Source: Zygnema cylindricum
Lineage: Eukaryota > Streptophyta > Zygnematophyceae > Zygnematales > Zygnemataceae
Direction of reading: 5' to 3'
DNA length: 64,000 nt
Assembly (NCBI GenBank): GCA_037447655.1
Contig: JBBHKE010002354.1
Location: 62,001 to 126,000 of the forward strand
In this document: positions 1-11,253 of the stretch, in pieces
How positions within the stretch are numbered: position 1 is the first letter of the stretch
How the letters are laid out: the number at the start of each line of letters is the position of its first letter
Made by a program: the position numbers and the translations under genes
The notes under the pieces: generated by a model
Databases searched by the model: none
Told to the model about the DNA's origin: nothing
Seen by the model: only the letters and a program-made list of their open reading frames with translations

Positions 1-2128
1 AACTACGAAATCCGGCCTGTTAAAAGTAGAAACACGGCAACAACAGAGACGGGGTAAAATAAGAAACGCTCACCAGTCGTTCAGCAGCATGGGCTTTAGT
101 TCCTTGTCGTATCTAAGAAGAGTGGATTCTGGAATAGCTGACGGTTTCGGTCTGACGACAATCAGTCCGTACAGTCAGTTGGCTTTCTGAATCGCGTAGT
201 GGCTGTGCCACCAGAACGTGCCGACCTGGTTCACGGTGAAGTTGTACGTGAAAGAATTTCCGGTCAAAATGGGGCTGCCCAAAAAAAAAAGGAGGGAAAA
301 CGAGAGCACACAGACATGAGTAGGATCCTCAGGGCAGGATGGGACTCCCCCAAAAAAAGTGGGTAGGCAGAAAAACAGTAATGGCGCCGCTCAAAAGAGG
401 AAGGGAAAATAAAGACAAAAGGGAAAGTGTAATTCCCCAGGCGATTCAGCCTAAGCGAGAAAAAAAAGGGGGGGGGGGGGGGGGGAGAGGGGGGGACACA
501 AGGACAGACACACGAATAGAAGATTCCCCACACGATTGTGGCTGCTAAGAAAAAAGTAAAGGGAAAAACAAAGCGGACAAAAAAAAGGAAAAACGGGCAA
601 AATGGGGCTGCCCAACAAAAAAGGTCAAGGAAAAAAGAGAGAAACATCAAACAAGGCAAGATTGGGGTCCCGAAAAATTGAGGAGAAAAATAAGGGCAGA
701 CACAAAAAAAAAAGTAATATTCCGCGTGGCTCCCGAAAGGAAAAAAAAGACGGAAACAAAAATTCCCAATGCCAATCACAAAACAAAGAAGCATCGGCAT
801 CCAGGAGATGTAGTTTTAGAGTTTCAAGATTTATTTCCTGACAAAAAGCCACAAATTTAAAGCAAATAGGATATCGCTTAAGAAACGGTTACAGACCGGA
901 ATAATCATAATTTCGAAAAAAAGAGCAAGGGAGAGAGACATATGCTAGAAAATAAATTCAGCATATTGATGAAAAAAACTCAACAAAACACAATAAAATA
1001 GGGAGGGAGGAGGGGGCGAACGGAAGTTGGAACTGAACAAGAGCATCCACATTTTAAACGAGAACGGTTGCTAACCGGAAACCAATCTACATTTGAAAAA
1101 GAAAAAAAAAACCCACTCGATTTTCTTTTTCCAAGTTGAATCATAGAAAACAAGACAAATTCGCATGAAGACTTGAATCACGTTAATGACCCTTTTTCCC
1201 CATCAGCTCAATAGCAGAAAAATCAAGCGATAACAAAAAAAAATAATAACAAATACTCACCACTGGGTCATCATGGGCACTCCGTCCATAAACGGCGTGC
1301 GCGTCTGCTTGATGCCGTGCCAGTGGATCTGCACACGTGCCAGGACACGTGCCGACACAGCGTTAGTCCAACGAAATAACAGAAAAATCCCAGAAACTGG
1401 CAAAGGAACCCAACATCTAAGATCCATTCGCAAATCTATCAAAACCTTTCGGAAGACGAATAACATAAATGGCATAAATCGAAACCAAGGGGGGAATTAA
1501 TCCCCCAAAAACGTTATCACCGAAACCAAGATCCCGAAAGAGAGTCCCAAAAAACGAATCCAAAGAAAGAGTCCCCAAACGTCCGTACCGTCACGGACTC
1601 CGAGAACAGCTCGTTGCGGAGCGTGATCAGCACAGTGTCGCCTTGCGTCACGTTGATGTCGGGGCCCGGGTACACCCCATTCACCAGAAATATCGCCTTT
1701 TTGGAGCAGTCGGGCGAAAGGAATCCCTGCGTCACTGTCGTAAAAAACAAACAGACAACGGATCAAACCTCTCTCCCTTATTTCTCCTTCTCCGACTCCT
1801 TCTCCCTCCCTCAGTCCCTGTCTCTCTCTTCCTCTTCCTTTCCCTATCCTCAAGCTCCCGTTCCCTCTCCCTTGTGCTCTTCAGCTCCCTCTCCCTCGCC
1901 CTCACTCTCTCTCCCTCGCCCTCGGCCTCTCCCTCTCCTTGTCCCTCTCCCGCCTCTCACTCCTTCGCCATACCTCTGCCTTCTCCTCTTCCCCTCTGCC
2001 TCTCCGCTCTTTCCGTCTCTCTTACCTGTGAAATCGTACTTCACCACGGCCCCGCTTCCTCCCTTCACCGCCATTCCCACGGCCAGTACGGCCACCAGAG
2101 CCGCAATTCCCGCCAGTTTACCCGCCAT
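1..2128 (-). pseudogene. Multicopper oxidase (ascorbate oxidase type) copy A, 5' part, with internal stop
   Basis: Secreted blue copper oxidase family that oxidises small substrates and reduces O2 to water. The ATG is at 2128-2126. Exons on the minus strand are 2128-2026 (signal peptide), 1734-1589 (mature N-terminus), 1328-1261 (copper motif HWHG) and 274-74 (copper motif HSH). All are bounded by GT-AG and match copy B exon for exon in length (103, 146, 68 and 201 nt). Later exons lie off the left edge. An in-frame TGA at 177-175 follows the motif IQKAN, exactly as in copy B; copy C has an arginine codon there, which suggests a CGA-to-TGA change. It is called a pseudogene because of that stop; everything else seen is intact. 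The start gives MAGKLAGIAALV, a hydrophobic signal; an upstream GTG two codons earlier is not used. Confidence 0.85.
275..1260 (-). other. Intron 3 of copy A with homopolymer G tract and decoy acceptors
   Basis: Long intron between the HWHG and HSH exons. It holds an 18-G run at 468-485, A-rich runs, and a second copy of the exon-4 acceptor context (reverse complement of TGGGCAGCCCCATTTTG) near 600-613. The equivalent C run in copy B is 24 long. Open frames here on both strands are low-complexity translations. Confidence 0.7.
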
Positions 2129-2300
2129 TGCCACGTGTCACTCTATTTCTCGCTAACCTCAGTTTCTTGTTTCCACTACGTCTCTCTCCCTGCCGGTTAG
2201 TTTCCTCTCAAGACCGATGGCCCCTCCAAACACTCACTGACGAGTTCGATCCTTTCTGGGATTCTCTTTTGATTTGGTTACTCGGAGGACGCTCCGGGGA

Positions 2301-2310
2301 TTATATATGT
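2301..2310 (-). promoter_or_regulatory. TATA box of copy A
   Basis: On the minus strand this reads ACATATATAA, about 170 nt upstream of the ATG at 2128, a plausible core promoter with transcription starting near 2275. The same box lies at 21588-21597 upstream of copy B. Assigned by motif and distance only. Confidence 0.55.
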
Positions 2311-2689
2311 TTCGGCCGTCGATTGGGAGGCGCGTCTTTGTACGGATTTCCGGCAGTGGCGGGCTGCGACAGATCGCTTCCAAAGACCGACTTTTACGGC
2401 AGCAAATATCAAAGGACGCCACCTGGACACTGTCTTATCTCCGCGGAATCCTGACGTGTCTGCCGGATTGTGCCGAAAAGCAATCATAAACGTCGGTGCA
2501 GCTCTTGCGCTGGCTTCCCGTGTCCAGACCAATGCTGCGCTCATTAGTGTGGATGGGAGGTTAGGCTCCGTCGGGTCCGCCTGTTGAAAAACGCGATGAA
2601 ACCCAAAAAACGTTGAAATTGACCGCGAAACTGTTGCGAAAGCTCCTCGAGTGTCACAAAACGGAATCTGATTGATTAGGCCAAAGTCT

Positions 2690-3333
2690 GTACAGCAATG
2701 TAAAGACAAAAAGTGGGGCTGGTTACCAAATTAAGTACGTTGACGTACCATGCCGTACTTTTCCTTTTTTTGAAAAGATCATTACGGACGATCCGACTAA
2801 GATACTCCGAGGGCCCGGGCGCAACCATCCACCGTTCGATTACTTTCGGGTCGCCATCCGCGAAGCAACCGCTCCGTCCGGGCGGTGCCTAGTTGAATAC
2901 GGACAGCTAGCCTGGATTTTCTGGACTCCTGCCCCAATTGACTACCAATCACGCCGCAAGGGCCATGTGCCTTCTGACAAGGTGGACGAGATTCAGAAAG
3001 AAAGTACAGTACTGTAGTTGCCGGAAAATGTTCCGTCACGTCATGCTTTTTTTGTCTTCACTTCACCTTCGTGTTTCCCGCGCTTCGAATTTTTCGTTAC
3101 GACAAGAGAAGGTTGATAAGGCAGCCTCTATAAGACAGGGCGTCACGCAAGTACAGATTTTGCATTGAAACTGGACGGTTTGTAAAATCTTTTACTATTT
3201 TCAGGATATTATTTAGCTTACGTGGTTCACGTGTGCGGAAAGCTTGTTCACGGGCAATACTCGATAGCCCGTTTAGTGTTGACCGTACAATTACAGAGAT
3301 CCCCATGGAACTCAGGCCAAGTTCCAAAAAGAT
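2690..3333. mobile_element. Degenerate J-family DNA transposon upstream of copy A (J0)
   Basis: Shares, in order, several blocks with element J1 (4457-6056): AAAAAGTGGGG near one end, GGATATT...TAGCTTACGTGG (3201-3222) in the middle, and CCGTAC-ATTACAGA followed by ATGGAACT near the other end. Terminal repeats are decayed, so ends are approximate. It lies about 0.6-1.2 kb upstream of the ATG in both arms, so it predates the inverted duplication. It also contains a cluster of three GTAC words (2737-2760). Confidence 0.5.
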
Positions 3334-3971
3334 CGAGCCCCGTAAAACTGTCGGAAATCAAGGTGTTTCACATGTTCCTGTTCTTCCCACGCTTTTTTGA
3401 CTTTCTGTCTGGCCGCGCGACGAACTAAGAATGGCCAAATGTTGAATTGACGATTCGTGCAATGCGACCCCCCGAAATCTGCAAAGCTCAACGGTTACAA
3501 TAGCCGCGGGAGAGGGCCGACCTGGTCTTTTCATAGGCGTGTAATTTACTGCAAGGAAAATAAACCGGCTATGTTGCCCGTGAAAATTCAGAAAGTCAAT
3601 CTTGGCCGTCGGAAAGAGGCGTCCGAGTCGCTCAATGTTTGAAGTGAATCCCAGATCGAGCCGCGTACATTTGCAGAGAAACAAAAAATCTTCGTTCTTC
3701 CCTTCTTCTGTATCTTTTGATTTGTATGGCAAGGAGCCGCAATTTTGATCTGGTTTGGCTGGCACCCACGACGAAATCAAGCCAGAGGCCGTGGTAAAAT
3801 TCGAAGCTTATCGGGATATGGACAAATATGTCAGAAATTTAATATCTCTAACAGTACAAACAGCTGTCCAACACTTTTGCGGCGGCTTCCCTGTCCCAGT
3901 CAAATTCTAAATTGATTATGGGAATAACTGCGGACCTATGTTCGAAATGTAACCAGCGTATGTGTACAGTA
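3334..3971. other. Non-coding arm segment
   Basis: No gene supported. A 140-codon open frame at 3780-3358 is preserved in both arms, but the whole arm is near-identical, the frame has no recognisable domain, and an equally clean frame lies on the opposite strand. Confidence 0.5.
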
Positions 3972-4186
3972 CACCGCCAATCGTTATTAGCGTGTAAGTT
4001 TTTTTAGCGTATACGAATAATTAGCGTGGTTCATGCTAATTGGGAATTTGAAAATTTTCGAAGAAATCGTCTATTCTAATTAGGAATTAGGGTATTTTTT
4101 AAATAGTGTGGATAATTCTATTTGAGAATAAAAAAAAAAAAGCGGGACGGAATTAGCGTACACAACGCTAATAACGATTGGCGGTG
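3972..4186. mobile_element. MITE m1, left arm copy, TA target duplication
   Basis: About 215 bp between inverted termini CACCGCCAATCGTTATTAGC (left) and its reverse complement (right), each flanked by TA (3970-3971 and 4187-4188). It has an AT-rich interior with secondary inverted blocks (TTAGCGTATACG, AAATAGTGTGGAT) and no coding capacity. The TA duplication fits a Tc1/mariner-type source, but the termini are not those of the well-known Stowaway family. Its right tip is the inner edge of the inverted repeat. Confidence 0.8.
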
Positions 4187-4599
4187 TAGTGTATACGGTA
4201 TGAAACGTATTTAAATACGCGGGTTTCGAACACACTTTGTAAGCATCAGTAATGGCATTGAACAAGACTCGGTTCGGGCCCCCCGCCCTACCTGTTCGCA
4301 AACTGCCCATAGTTAGTAGAGTTTACGACACTACACCTTTAATCGCTATTAGCGTTAATAACGCTAATTCGGTTCCCCCAAATTTGACCCTCGAACCTAA
4401 AATATAATTAATAACTTTAATTGTTTTTTTAAGTTAATGTAGTTACAGTCGAATTAGGGTCAAGTTCCATCAGTCGAAAAGTGGGGTAGTTTACAGAATC
4501 CGCGACCATCCGTACCAAAACGTACCGCTTATTTTGTCTTTATACCCGAAACAACATTACAAAGAATCTTGCCAATACTCTCCGAAGGTTTGGGTGGTA

Positions 4600-4799
4600 C
4601 ACCTTGAATCGTTTTTAGCGTATTAAAATTATTAGTGTAAAGAAAAAAATATCGTAATTCATTCTAATTTAGTGTTAGGAAGCGTGGCAGATTATGGTCC
4701 ACGTCCTTAAATAGTGTAATTTATTATATTTAAGGTATCAATGTCAAAATTTTGGGGGTGCCGATATAGCGTACATAAGGCTAATATCGATTCACGGTG
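4600..4799. mobile_element. MITE m2 inside J1, TA target duplication, empty site visible
   Basis: 200 bp with termini CACCTTGAATCG and CGATTCACGGTG, flanked by TA (4598-4599, 4800-4801). Sister element J2 has the unoccupied site: GGGAGGTA runs straight on at 10791-10798. This paralogous empty site shows a precise insertion with a 2-bp duplication. Confidence 0.85.
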
Positions 4800-5297
4800 T
4801 AACTCTGACTGTCAGATAATCATATCATCCGCGAGGCGTTCGCTTGACAGCTACAAAAAAAATTAATCGCGACACGCTGGACGATTAAGCTACGTGTCAC
4901 GATGGACAACCAACGAAAATGGACAAAATTTGTAGATGACACGCGCTTTTGAAAATACAACCGAAAATAAAAATGTAATTTCGTAACTCTCCCTCGTCAG
5001 TCTATTTTCGGTATCTTTTGTTTGTCACACGGTTTCTGTCAATAGACTTTCTTATGTTCGAAAACAGGAACCCAAAAAAATGGATGGCGTAGAAGACTGG
5101 CGTCTACAAAAAGTATAACAACCTTCTATCGTATGATAATTTCGTACACAAATACATGGTACGCAAGTGAAGATTTGATGTAAACTTTGTCGGTACTAAA
5201 AATCTTAAGGATATTCAGTATCGGATCATAGCTTACGTGGAACCATTCAATTTAGAACACGTGGTTTACAAACTCTTCGTGATGGAACATCGACTCA

Positions 5298-5993
5298 GGG
5301 TGGACTTCCATTAGGCGTCCCAGTAATTGTACGGAAAATTTTACTGAAGGGCGTGCCTTCCATTAGGTCGCGTCTGTAAACCTGCGTGGCTCATTCTGGT
5401 TGGTAACACGTAGTTTAATATTCGATGCTTAAAATCTGGAAAGAATCTTCGAATGCAATGTCAGAACGCAATATCTGTACGAGCGGAGGTAATATCTGTA
5501 CCAGCGGAGATAATATCTGTACCAGCGGAGGTAATTAATGACTCGTACAGAGGGCATTAAATGTACTACCCAAAATTTCAAAACGCAACGACAAAAAGGC
5601 GGCAGCAAACTTTGATGGTGGGAGCGTGACGGAATAATTTCGGTTGATTCGCAGCCACCCTGGCGAAAGGCACATGGCCCTTGCGACGTGTACGCACATA
5701 CACGCGCGCTCATCGTGGATTCTTTTTACCTTTTCCACGCGGCCTATTTTTACACGTTCTGTATTCGAGAATTGTTCTCACTGTGCAAGGTCTTAGAAAA
5801 CTATAGGTTAGTGACGCGGCATCACGGATATAAAGTGTAATTAAAATCCGACGGTCCTAATTTACGCCTACAACCTTGGACAATTTTCTGTAATGTTGTT
5901 TTCGTTGATAAAAATATATTTCTGTACGAACCTGTACGAAACGGTACGGCCTTCAGTAAAAAACCCCACTTTTTCGCTAATGGAAGTCCACCC
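5298..5993. mobile_element. TIR element K inside J1, TCA target duplication
   Basis: 696 bp with 16-bp perfect termini GGGTGGACTTCCATTA, flanked by TCA (5295-5297 and 5994-5996). J2 lacks it at the matching place (17776-17795). The termini resemble those of J (GGGTCAAGTTCCATCA), and the subterminal AAAGTGGGGT is shared, so J and K look like related families. No coding frame is supported. Confidence 0.8.
5470..5532. repeat. 21-bp tandem repeat, three units
   Basis: Three head-to-tail units of AATATCTGTACCAGCGGAGG plus T, with one or two substitutions between units, inside element K. Confidence 0.9.
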
Positions 5994-6466
5994 TCAATCA
6001 ACCCGGCACATAGAGTGGGCCGTATGATTACAAAAACGACTGATGGAACTTGATCCTTATCGTTAAAAACTCTAATTTGGACATTTTTTAAATAGTGTAG
6101 TGTAAGAAATACGTCAGTCTATACTAAAGTTGTTCGTTATTTCATACAATCGTACAAAAAGTGTGTCAAGAAAAGAAGTCGACACGCGAAAGTGAGTGCG
6201 TCGACACGAAAAAGCGCACACATATTTGATTCCTAAAAATAAAGGCGGCGTAAAATCAAGCGAGCCTGTTCCCATATGTTCAAACGCCTTCTATGTGAAC
6301 ACGAGCTACGGCGGCTACACTATGGGGAAAATGTACCCAAATTAAAGTTATGAATAAATCACAGTAAACAAAAAATGGCGGAAAGCCTTGAACCCAAATT
6401 AGAATTAATAACACTGGTTGTTTTTTGACACTAATTATTTCATAATGCTAATAGCAATTCACGGTG

Positions 6467-7164
6467 TAATGTACTGTATTTGGGTTGTGTCATTTTTCGG
6501 ACGAAAACCCTTTAAAAGGTGTGATAATGCAACTCTAGTTATAGACGATTTAATGGTTTACCAGTTCGGTTTTACTAATATTTGTAGTCATTGTTGGTCA
6601 AATATTTTCCAACCAAATTCCTATTTCTAAGTTTGTTTTACACTTAGCGCCTAGTGAAAGTATCCATCGACAATTGCAAAAAAAACAATAATGTTTTGTA
6701 TCGAAGTCTCTTTACCTTTAAACGGTATTTACACCAATTTGCATACCCGATAATTGATATATCCCTTCGATATATAGAGAAGCTGGATATCACTATATTT
6801 TATCGATATAAAGGCTCGATGTGTTGATATATATCGTGATATTTCGGAGCAACAATGAATTCCAAAAAAAATTCAACCCACCCTCCCCCCCCTCCCCCTT
6901 CGATGAGCGGCCGATCGAAATACAATATATGAAATTTTCATTTGATAATTTTAATAACTTGTCGATACACAACTTTATAATTTTTTTTTTTTTTTTGCAA
7001 ACATATATAGGTACGACTAGAGTAGGTAATGATTGTTGGAGAGTGTGATTTTAAGCGATACTTTGAGCTTGAACAATTTCAAGCGTCACATGATAGAAAA
7101 ATGTAGTGTTGACTCAATGTTAAGATTTCAATATCTATTTGAATCTACGCCATGAATAAATATT
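6467..7164. other. AT-rich intergenic DNA, no gene
   Basis: Contains short ATCGATAT-type palindromes around 6755-6840 and homopolymer T and C runs. Open frames of 70-75 codons are low complexity. I see no gene. Confidence 0.6.
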
Positions 7165-7679
7165 TACTCTTAAAATACTACTTCGGCGTTCTTTAATTTT
7201 GACCCTCGAACCGGAAATATAATTAATAATTATATTATTTCCATTACACTAATATACATACAACTTCAATATTGTAAATTACACTAACTTAAACTCTTGT
7301 TACATAGTATACTGAACCAAATGTGTCTATGTGTACTAAAAATGCTCGATAACTCGTACAAACGTATAAACGAAATGTCAGATAATAACATCGACCTAAG
7401 ACAGTGAGTGTGTCGACACGGGAAAATCCCATTCAAAATTTATTTTTGGAAGGAAAGACGAGGAAAAATTGCGAGAACATGTTTTGAATTTCGAAACGTC
7501 GATCATGTGGATACAAATTATATCCGCCACAATGTGTGAATATGTACCCAAATTTGTGTTAGATGTTCAAACTATCAATACTATTATTGGCATTAGGCAT
7601 TGGAACCCACAATGGAGTTGTTAACACCATCATATTATTTACTCTATTGAATTATTTACACTAACAAAGATTCACTGTG
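7165..7679. mobile_element. MITE M2 (M family), left end decayed
   Basis: Shares TTTTGACCCTCGAACCGGAA, TAATTAATAAT, a GTCGACAC block and the right terminus GATTCACTGTG (followed by TA) with M1 and M3. The left terminus has decayed, so the start is approximate. Confidence 0.6.
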
Positions 7680-9366
7680 TAGTGTAATGGTGGTCATGCG
7701 TCGCGTTGCGGTATACATATATTTTGTATGTTTTGTTCCATTCGTTTTTTGTGCAAGTTGTGTTTTGATATGGTATTGTAATTATTGCAATTTTTTAGTT
7801 TCGTGTCCTCTGTCGTGTGCATTGACCTTGTTTGTGACTTGTACTACATTATTTCGTATTTAATGAGGTTACTGTTACTAACACTAATTCGCTGCCCATA
7901 AATTTTGGCCACTGAAGTGAAAGTTGAGCTAATAATTATAATTTTTCTTTTATACTAATAAAGGCTATACTTAACTAATGTCGAAACACTAATTGGGCAA
8001 CATTTTAAAGTAATACACGAATAGTTGTCATTCTCGTCTTGTTCACAAAGTACAACTATAAAAATACAATAAACAATCATTTTTTTTTTCAATTGTTCTT
8101 TCTTCTTCTTCTTTTTTATAAATGTTAGTAGTGCGTAAACATTTAACATTTAAATTGATACCAAATCTAAAACCATTACTAACTACGACTCATAGAGGAA
8201 AAGATCCACTCGTACAAAATTATCTCACTTTAATGTTGATCCACATCAAACGTATGCTATGTAGTAGTCTTCAATTAAGAAGGTGAAAGCATTCAACTAG
8301 CCACGGTTGTCAAAGTCGCCACGACTACACAATGCTGGTGCATTACTCGCTCCTATACAAATTGGTATGATAAAAATAGATATCTCTAAACTCAAACGAG
8401 AGTATAACTCAAAAATTAAAATATGAAACCACAAAATAAATTGAAGTCACGATTAAAAAATGTTAACTCTTAGGTCGCACAAAAGTACCGCATAACAAAT
8501 TTTTGTTTTCGAAAATACAAACTGTTTTTTTCCTCGCCCATTTACGCGTACAATGGTGGTTCATTTTTATTGAGAATGACATACTTGACAAGATTTAACA
8601 TTGACACAAAAACATAAAACGGAATAGCATACAACGATGTAATACACACCACAACAGGACAATGACACAACACACATACGACAAAAAATCAAAAGTTAGA
8701 AAAAATAAAGTGCATCGTGAATTGTTAGTAGTGTACATAAATTATTGTTGGAATAAAATAAATTGCATTTTCCAAACACGTGTCGCTCCAAATTCTACGT
8801 TGCGAACAATAATGTGTATTTTCTAGTATCGCACTTTTCTGCACGGTGTTACTTCACTCGTATGGTAAGTGGGTTACATAGGGAATTTTTTATTTTAGTA
8901 GTGGTTGTCTAACACAACTTTATTGATTTTTGCGAGCAAAACAATCTACATGCAAATAGGAAATTGACTAATATATAACTTTAAAGGAAATTGAACTTTT
9001 GTGGAGCACATTGGTAGACCACTAAAGTGTTTGTATCTATGAACATGATTAAAATTATGAAGACCTCCCAATGTATGCCCCCTCCCACCCTTGAATGTGT
9101 GCACCCCCCCCATCCCCCACACACAGTTTTTGTCTTTTTTTCTTTTGCCATACATAACCGAATGGTTATTGGACTGAACGATAGAGTTACAAAAAGTTCT
9201 CGAATTGCCATGACTGACTGTGAACCAAGTTTGAATGTCAACCCTCCCATGTTCCACTTAGTTTTTTTTCCTTTTGATCAAGCCTATTATTGCCAGTTTG
9301 TGCACCGTTATTAACATGAAAGATTTAGGAATGACAATAGACAATACTAACATATAATGCTAAGTA
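7680..9366. other. AT-rich intergenic DNA, no gene
   Basis: No host gene or clear element. The frames at 8946-9314 on both strands sit on a C-rich patch (CCCACCCTTGAATG-type) and have no recognisable domain. Fragments such as ACACTAATTCGCTGCCC and AAATTTTGGCCACTGAA near 7875-7915 resemble decayed M-family interior. Confidence 0.5.
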
Positions 9367-9897
9367 CACCATGAATTGCTATTAGTGTTCAAACTACTAG
9401 TTCATTGCCCCTTCTTTTTCACCCTTCAACCTCAGATCGAACTAATTAATATACATTTTCCTTTACACTAATGTACATACCGTTTAGTTAATGTACATTA
9501 CTCTAGTTTGGACGGTTTTTAAATAGTGTAATGTACAAAATGCACCAATCCGAGCTAAATTTTCTCGTTATTTGTACGAACGAAGAGATAAAGTATCCGA
9601 CATTGTTGTCGACACGGGAAAGTGAGTGCGTCGACTCAAGAAATGGCACTTAGATTTTATTCTTATAATTAAAGACAAAGGAAGATTGCGCGAACTTGTA
9701 GTCACACGTTCAAACGTTGATTATGTGAACCGAGGCTATATTGGCTACAATATAAGAATGTATATCTAGATTATTGTTAGACTTAAAAATTAGGTTGAGT
9801 TTTTGTTGGCGTTAAGCCCATAAACCTGAATTAGGTTTAAAAACACTTTATTTTGTTCACTAAAATAAATTATTTACATTAATGGCGATTTACATTG
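9367..9897. mobile_element. MITE M3 (M family, uninterrupted)
   Basis: 531 bp with left terminus CACCATGAATTGCTATTAG, right terminus GCGATTTACATTG, and TA on both sides (9365-9366, 9898-9899). It carries the TTTTTAAATAGTGTAATGTAC block and the pair GTCGACACGGGAAAGTGAG / TGCGTCGAC. It serves as the length reference for the family because nothing is inserted in it. Confidence 0.75.
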
Positions 9898-9997
9898 TAC
9901 TGCAAAGAGGTTAAGTACATCTAAGTCGACATTGTTATAATAGCTTAAGTAAACACTTTTAAAATTAATTTGGCGGAAAAAAAGTGCGATCGTAGTA

Positions 9998-10560
9998 CAC
10001 TGTGAATCGCTTATAATGCTAATAAATTATTAGTATAAAGAAAAAATGAATGTTATTAACGTTATATTGGGTGTCATGACCACACGCCTACAAAACATTA
10101 ATTGTAATTTTTCCATCTATCACTAATTAGGATACACATTCCCATAGTGTAGCCCCTCCATCGTGTGTTCGTATGGGCGACATTTTCACATATGAGAATA
10201 CGTTCGAGTGATTTCACCCGTCTTTATTAATAGGATTCAATTATGAGAGTGCTTCCCCTCATCAGCGCCACTCACTTTCCTGTCTCGACGCCGTCATCTG
10301 ACACTTTTTCTGTACGTTTAAAATAAAAAGCGAGCAGTTTAAGTACAGAAAGGCGCATTTTGTACAGTACACTATTTAAAAATCGACCAAATTAGAGTCA
10401 ACGACTCCAATTAAACCGTAACTATATTAAGGTAAATAAAAAACTAGTATTTTCAATTTTTATTTTTAGGTCCAAGGGTAAAAATTCGGGGGAGCGGATA
10501 TAGTGTTGTATAATTTAATACCTACTGTAGGGGGAGTGTACAATACACTGTGACACACCG
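9998..10560. mobile_element. Decayed and overlapping M/m-family MITE copies
   Basis: A left terminus CACTGTGAATCGC at 9998, preceded by TA, starts an m2-like copy. From about 10090 the sequence matches the M interior in reverse orientation (CACTCACTTTCCTGTCTCGACG, ACTATTTAAAAATCGACC). A further forward terminus CACCGTGAATCGC lies near 10556 and belongs to the M copy (M5) that hosts J2. Individual ends cannot all be fixed. Confidence 0.5.
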
Positions 10561-11253
10561 TGAATCGCTTATAGTGTTATATTCACGCCCCCAAATGTTG
10601 ACTCGTGATCCTTAAATAGAATTAACAATACTAGTTTTTGCTTTACATTACTTATGGTCAAGTTCCATTTGTCAAAAAGTGGGGTAGTTAACACAAATTC
10701 GCGCCTATCCGTATTAGACCGCACGACTTATTTTGTTTTTATACGCGAAACAACATTACAAAGAATCTAGCCAATACTCTTCAAAGGTATGGGAGGTAAC
10801 ACCGACCGTTGGATATTCATCCGCGAGGCGTTCACTTCATTGTTTTTCTGTAGCTGACAACGTACTTGCACGAGGTGGGTTGACAGCTACAGAAAAAAAA
10901 AAATCGCGACACGTTGGACGATTAAGCTACGTGTCACTATGGACAACCAACGAAAATTGACAAGATTTGCACATGGTATATACCTTTCAAAATGCAACTG
11001 AAAATAATAAAAAAAACTCGAAACGGTCCTTCGTCGTGCTATTTTTCGCAACGCTATTTCATCACACTATTTCCGGCAAAGGATTTTTGTCATGTTCGAA
11101 AATAGGAACTCTAAAAAATGAGCCGGCGTAGAAGACTCGCGTTTGTAAAAAGTACAACGTTCTGTCGTATTATGACTTAGTACGCAAGTACATGGTACGT
11201 AAGTGAAGATTTGAAGTGAAATTTGTCGGTGTGAAAAAATTGAAGGATATTCA

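Larger units (their letters stand above)
1..4193. repeat. Left arm of a large inverted repeat
   Basis: Seen directly: this stretch is the reverse complement of 19706-23847. Over 2200-4190 positions pair as x to about 23897-x, and reading frames on the two arms translate almost identically; position 1 pairs with 23847 because of indels in simple-sequence tracts. The arm carries exons 1-4, introns and promoter of multicopper oxidase copy A and ends at a MITE tip. Past 4193 the similarity stops abruptly. The outer end lies beyond the window edge, so true arm length is unknown. A scaffolding artefact cannot be excluded, but each arm has private substitutions and tract-length differences. Confidence 0.95.
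4457..6056. mobile_element. Non-autonomous TIR transposon J1, TTA target duplication
   Basis: Termini GGGTCAAGTTCCATCAGTCG (left) and the imperfect reverse complement ending TGATGGAACTTGATCC (right), flanked by TTA at 4454-4456 and 6057-6059. Size and the TTA duplication fit PIF/Harbinger-type elements (established for that superfamily); no transposase frame is present. It is inserted in M1 and is itself host to m2 (4600-4799) and K (5298-5993). Sister J2 spans 10656-17859. Confidence 0.75.
4334..6466. mobile_element. MITE M1 (~530 bp family), split by element J1
   Basis: Left terminus CACCTTTAATCGCTATTAGC at 4334, right terminus GCAATTCACGGTG ending 6466, each flanked by TA (4332-4333, 6467-6468). 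Removing J1 plus one TTA leaves about 530 bp, the length of uninterrupted sister M3 (9367-9897). Shared internal blocks are TTTGACCCTCGAACC, TTTTTAAATAGTGTA and a GTCGACAC...GTGCGTCGAC pair. No coding capacity; it presumably depended on a transposase supplied elsewhere. Confidence 0.75.

Noticed and set aside
264-860. Long frames over the copy A intron (both strands), mirrored at 23052-23735
   Set aside because: They translate homopolymer T/A and C/G runs of intron 3. The exon structure with GT-AG ends explains the region.
1614-2200. Ser/Pro/Leu-rich frames on the plus strand (and 21697-22426)
   Set aside because: Translation of the CT-rich intron 1 and antisense of exons 1-2.
3358-3780. 140-codon open frame kept in both inverted-repeat arms (mirror 20117-20539)
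   Set aside because: The arms are near-identical throughout, so sharing the frame is no evidence of selection. No domain, no codon pattern, and competing frames lie on the other strand.
5470-5532. CRISPR-like array
   Set aside because: Contiguous 21-bp tandem units with no spacers, in plant nuclear DNA.
8946-9314. Overlapping frames of 89-103 codons on both strands
   Set aside because: C-rich low complexity, no domain, no splice context.
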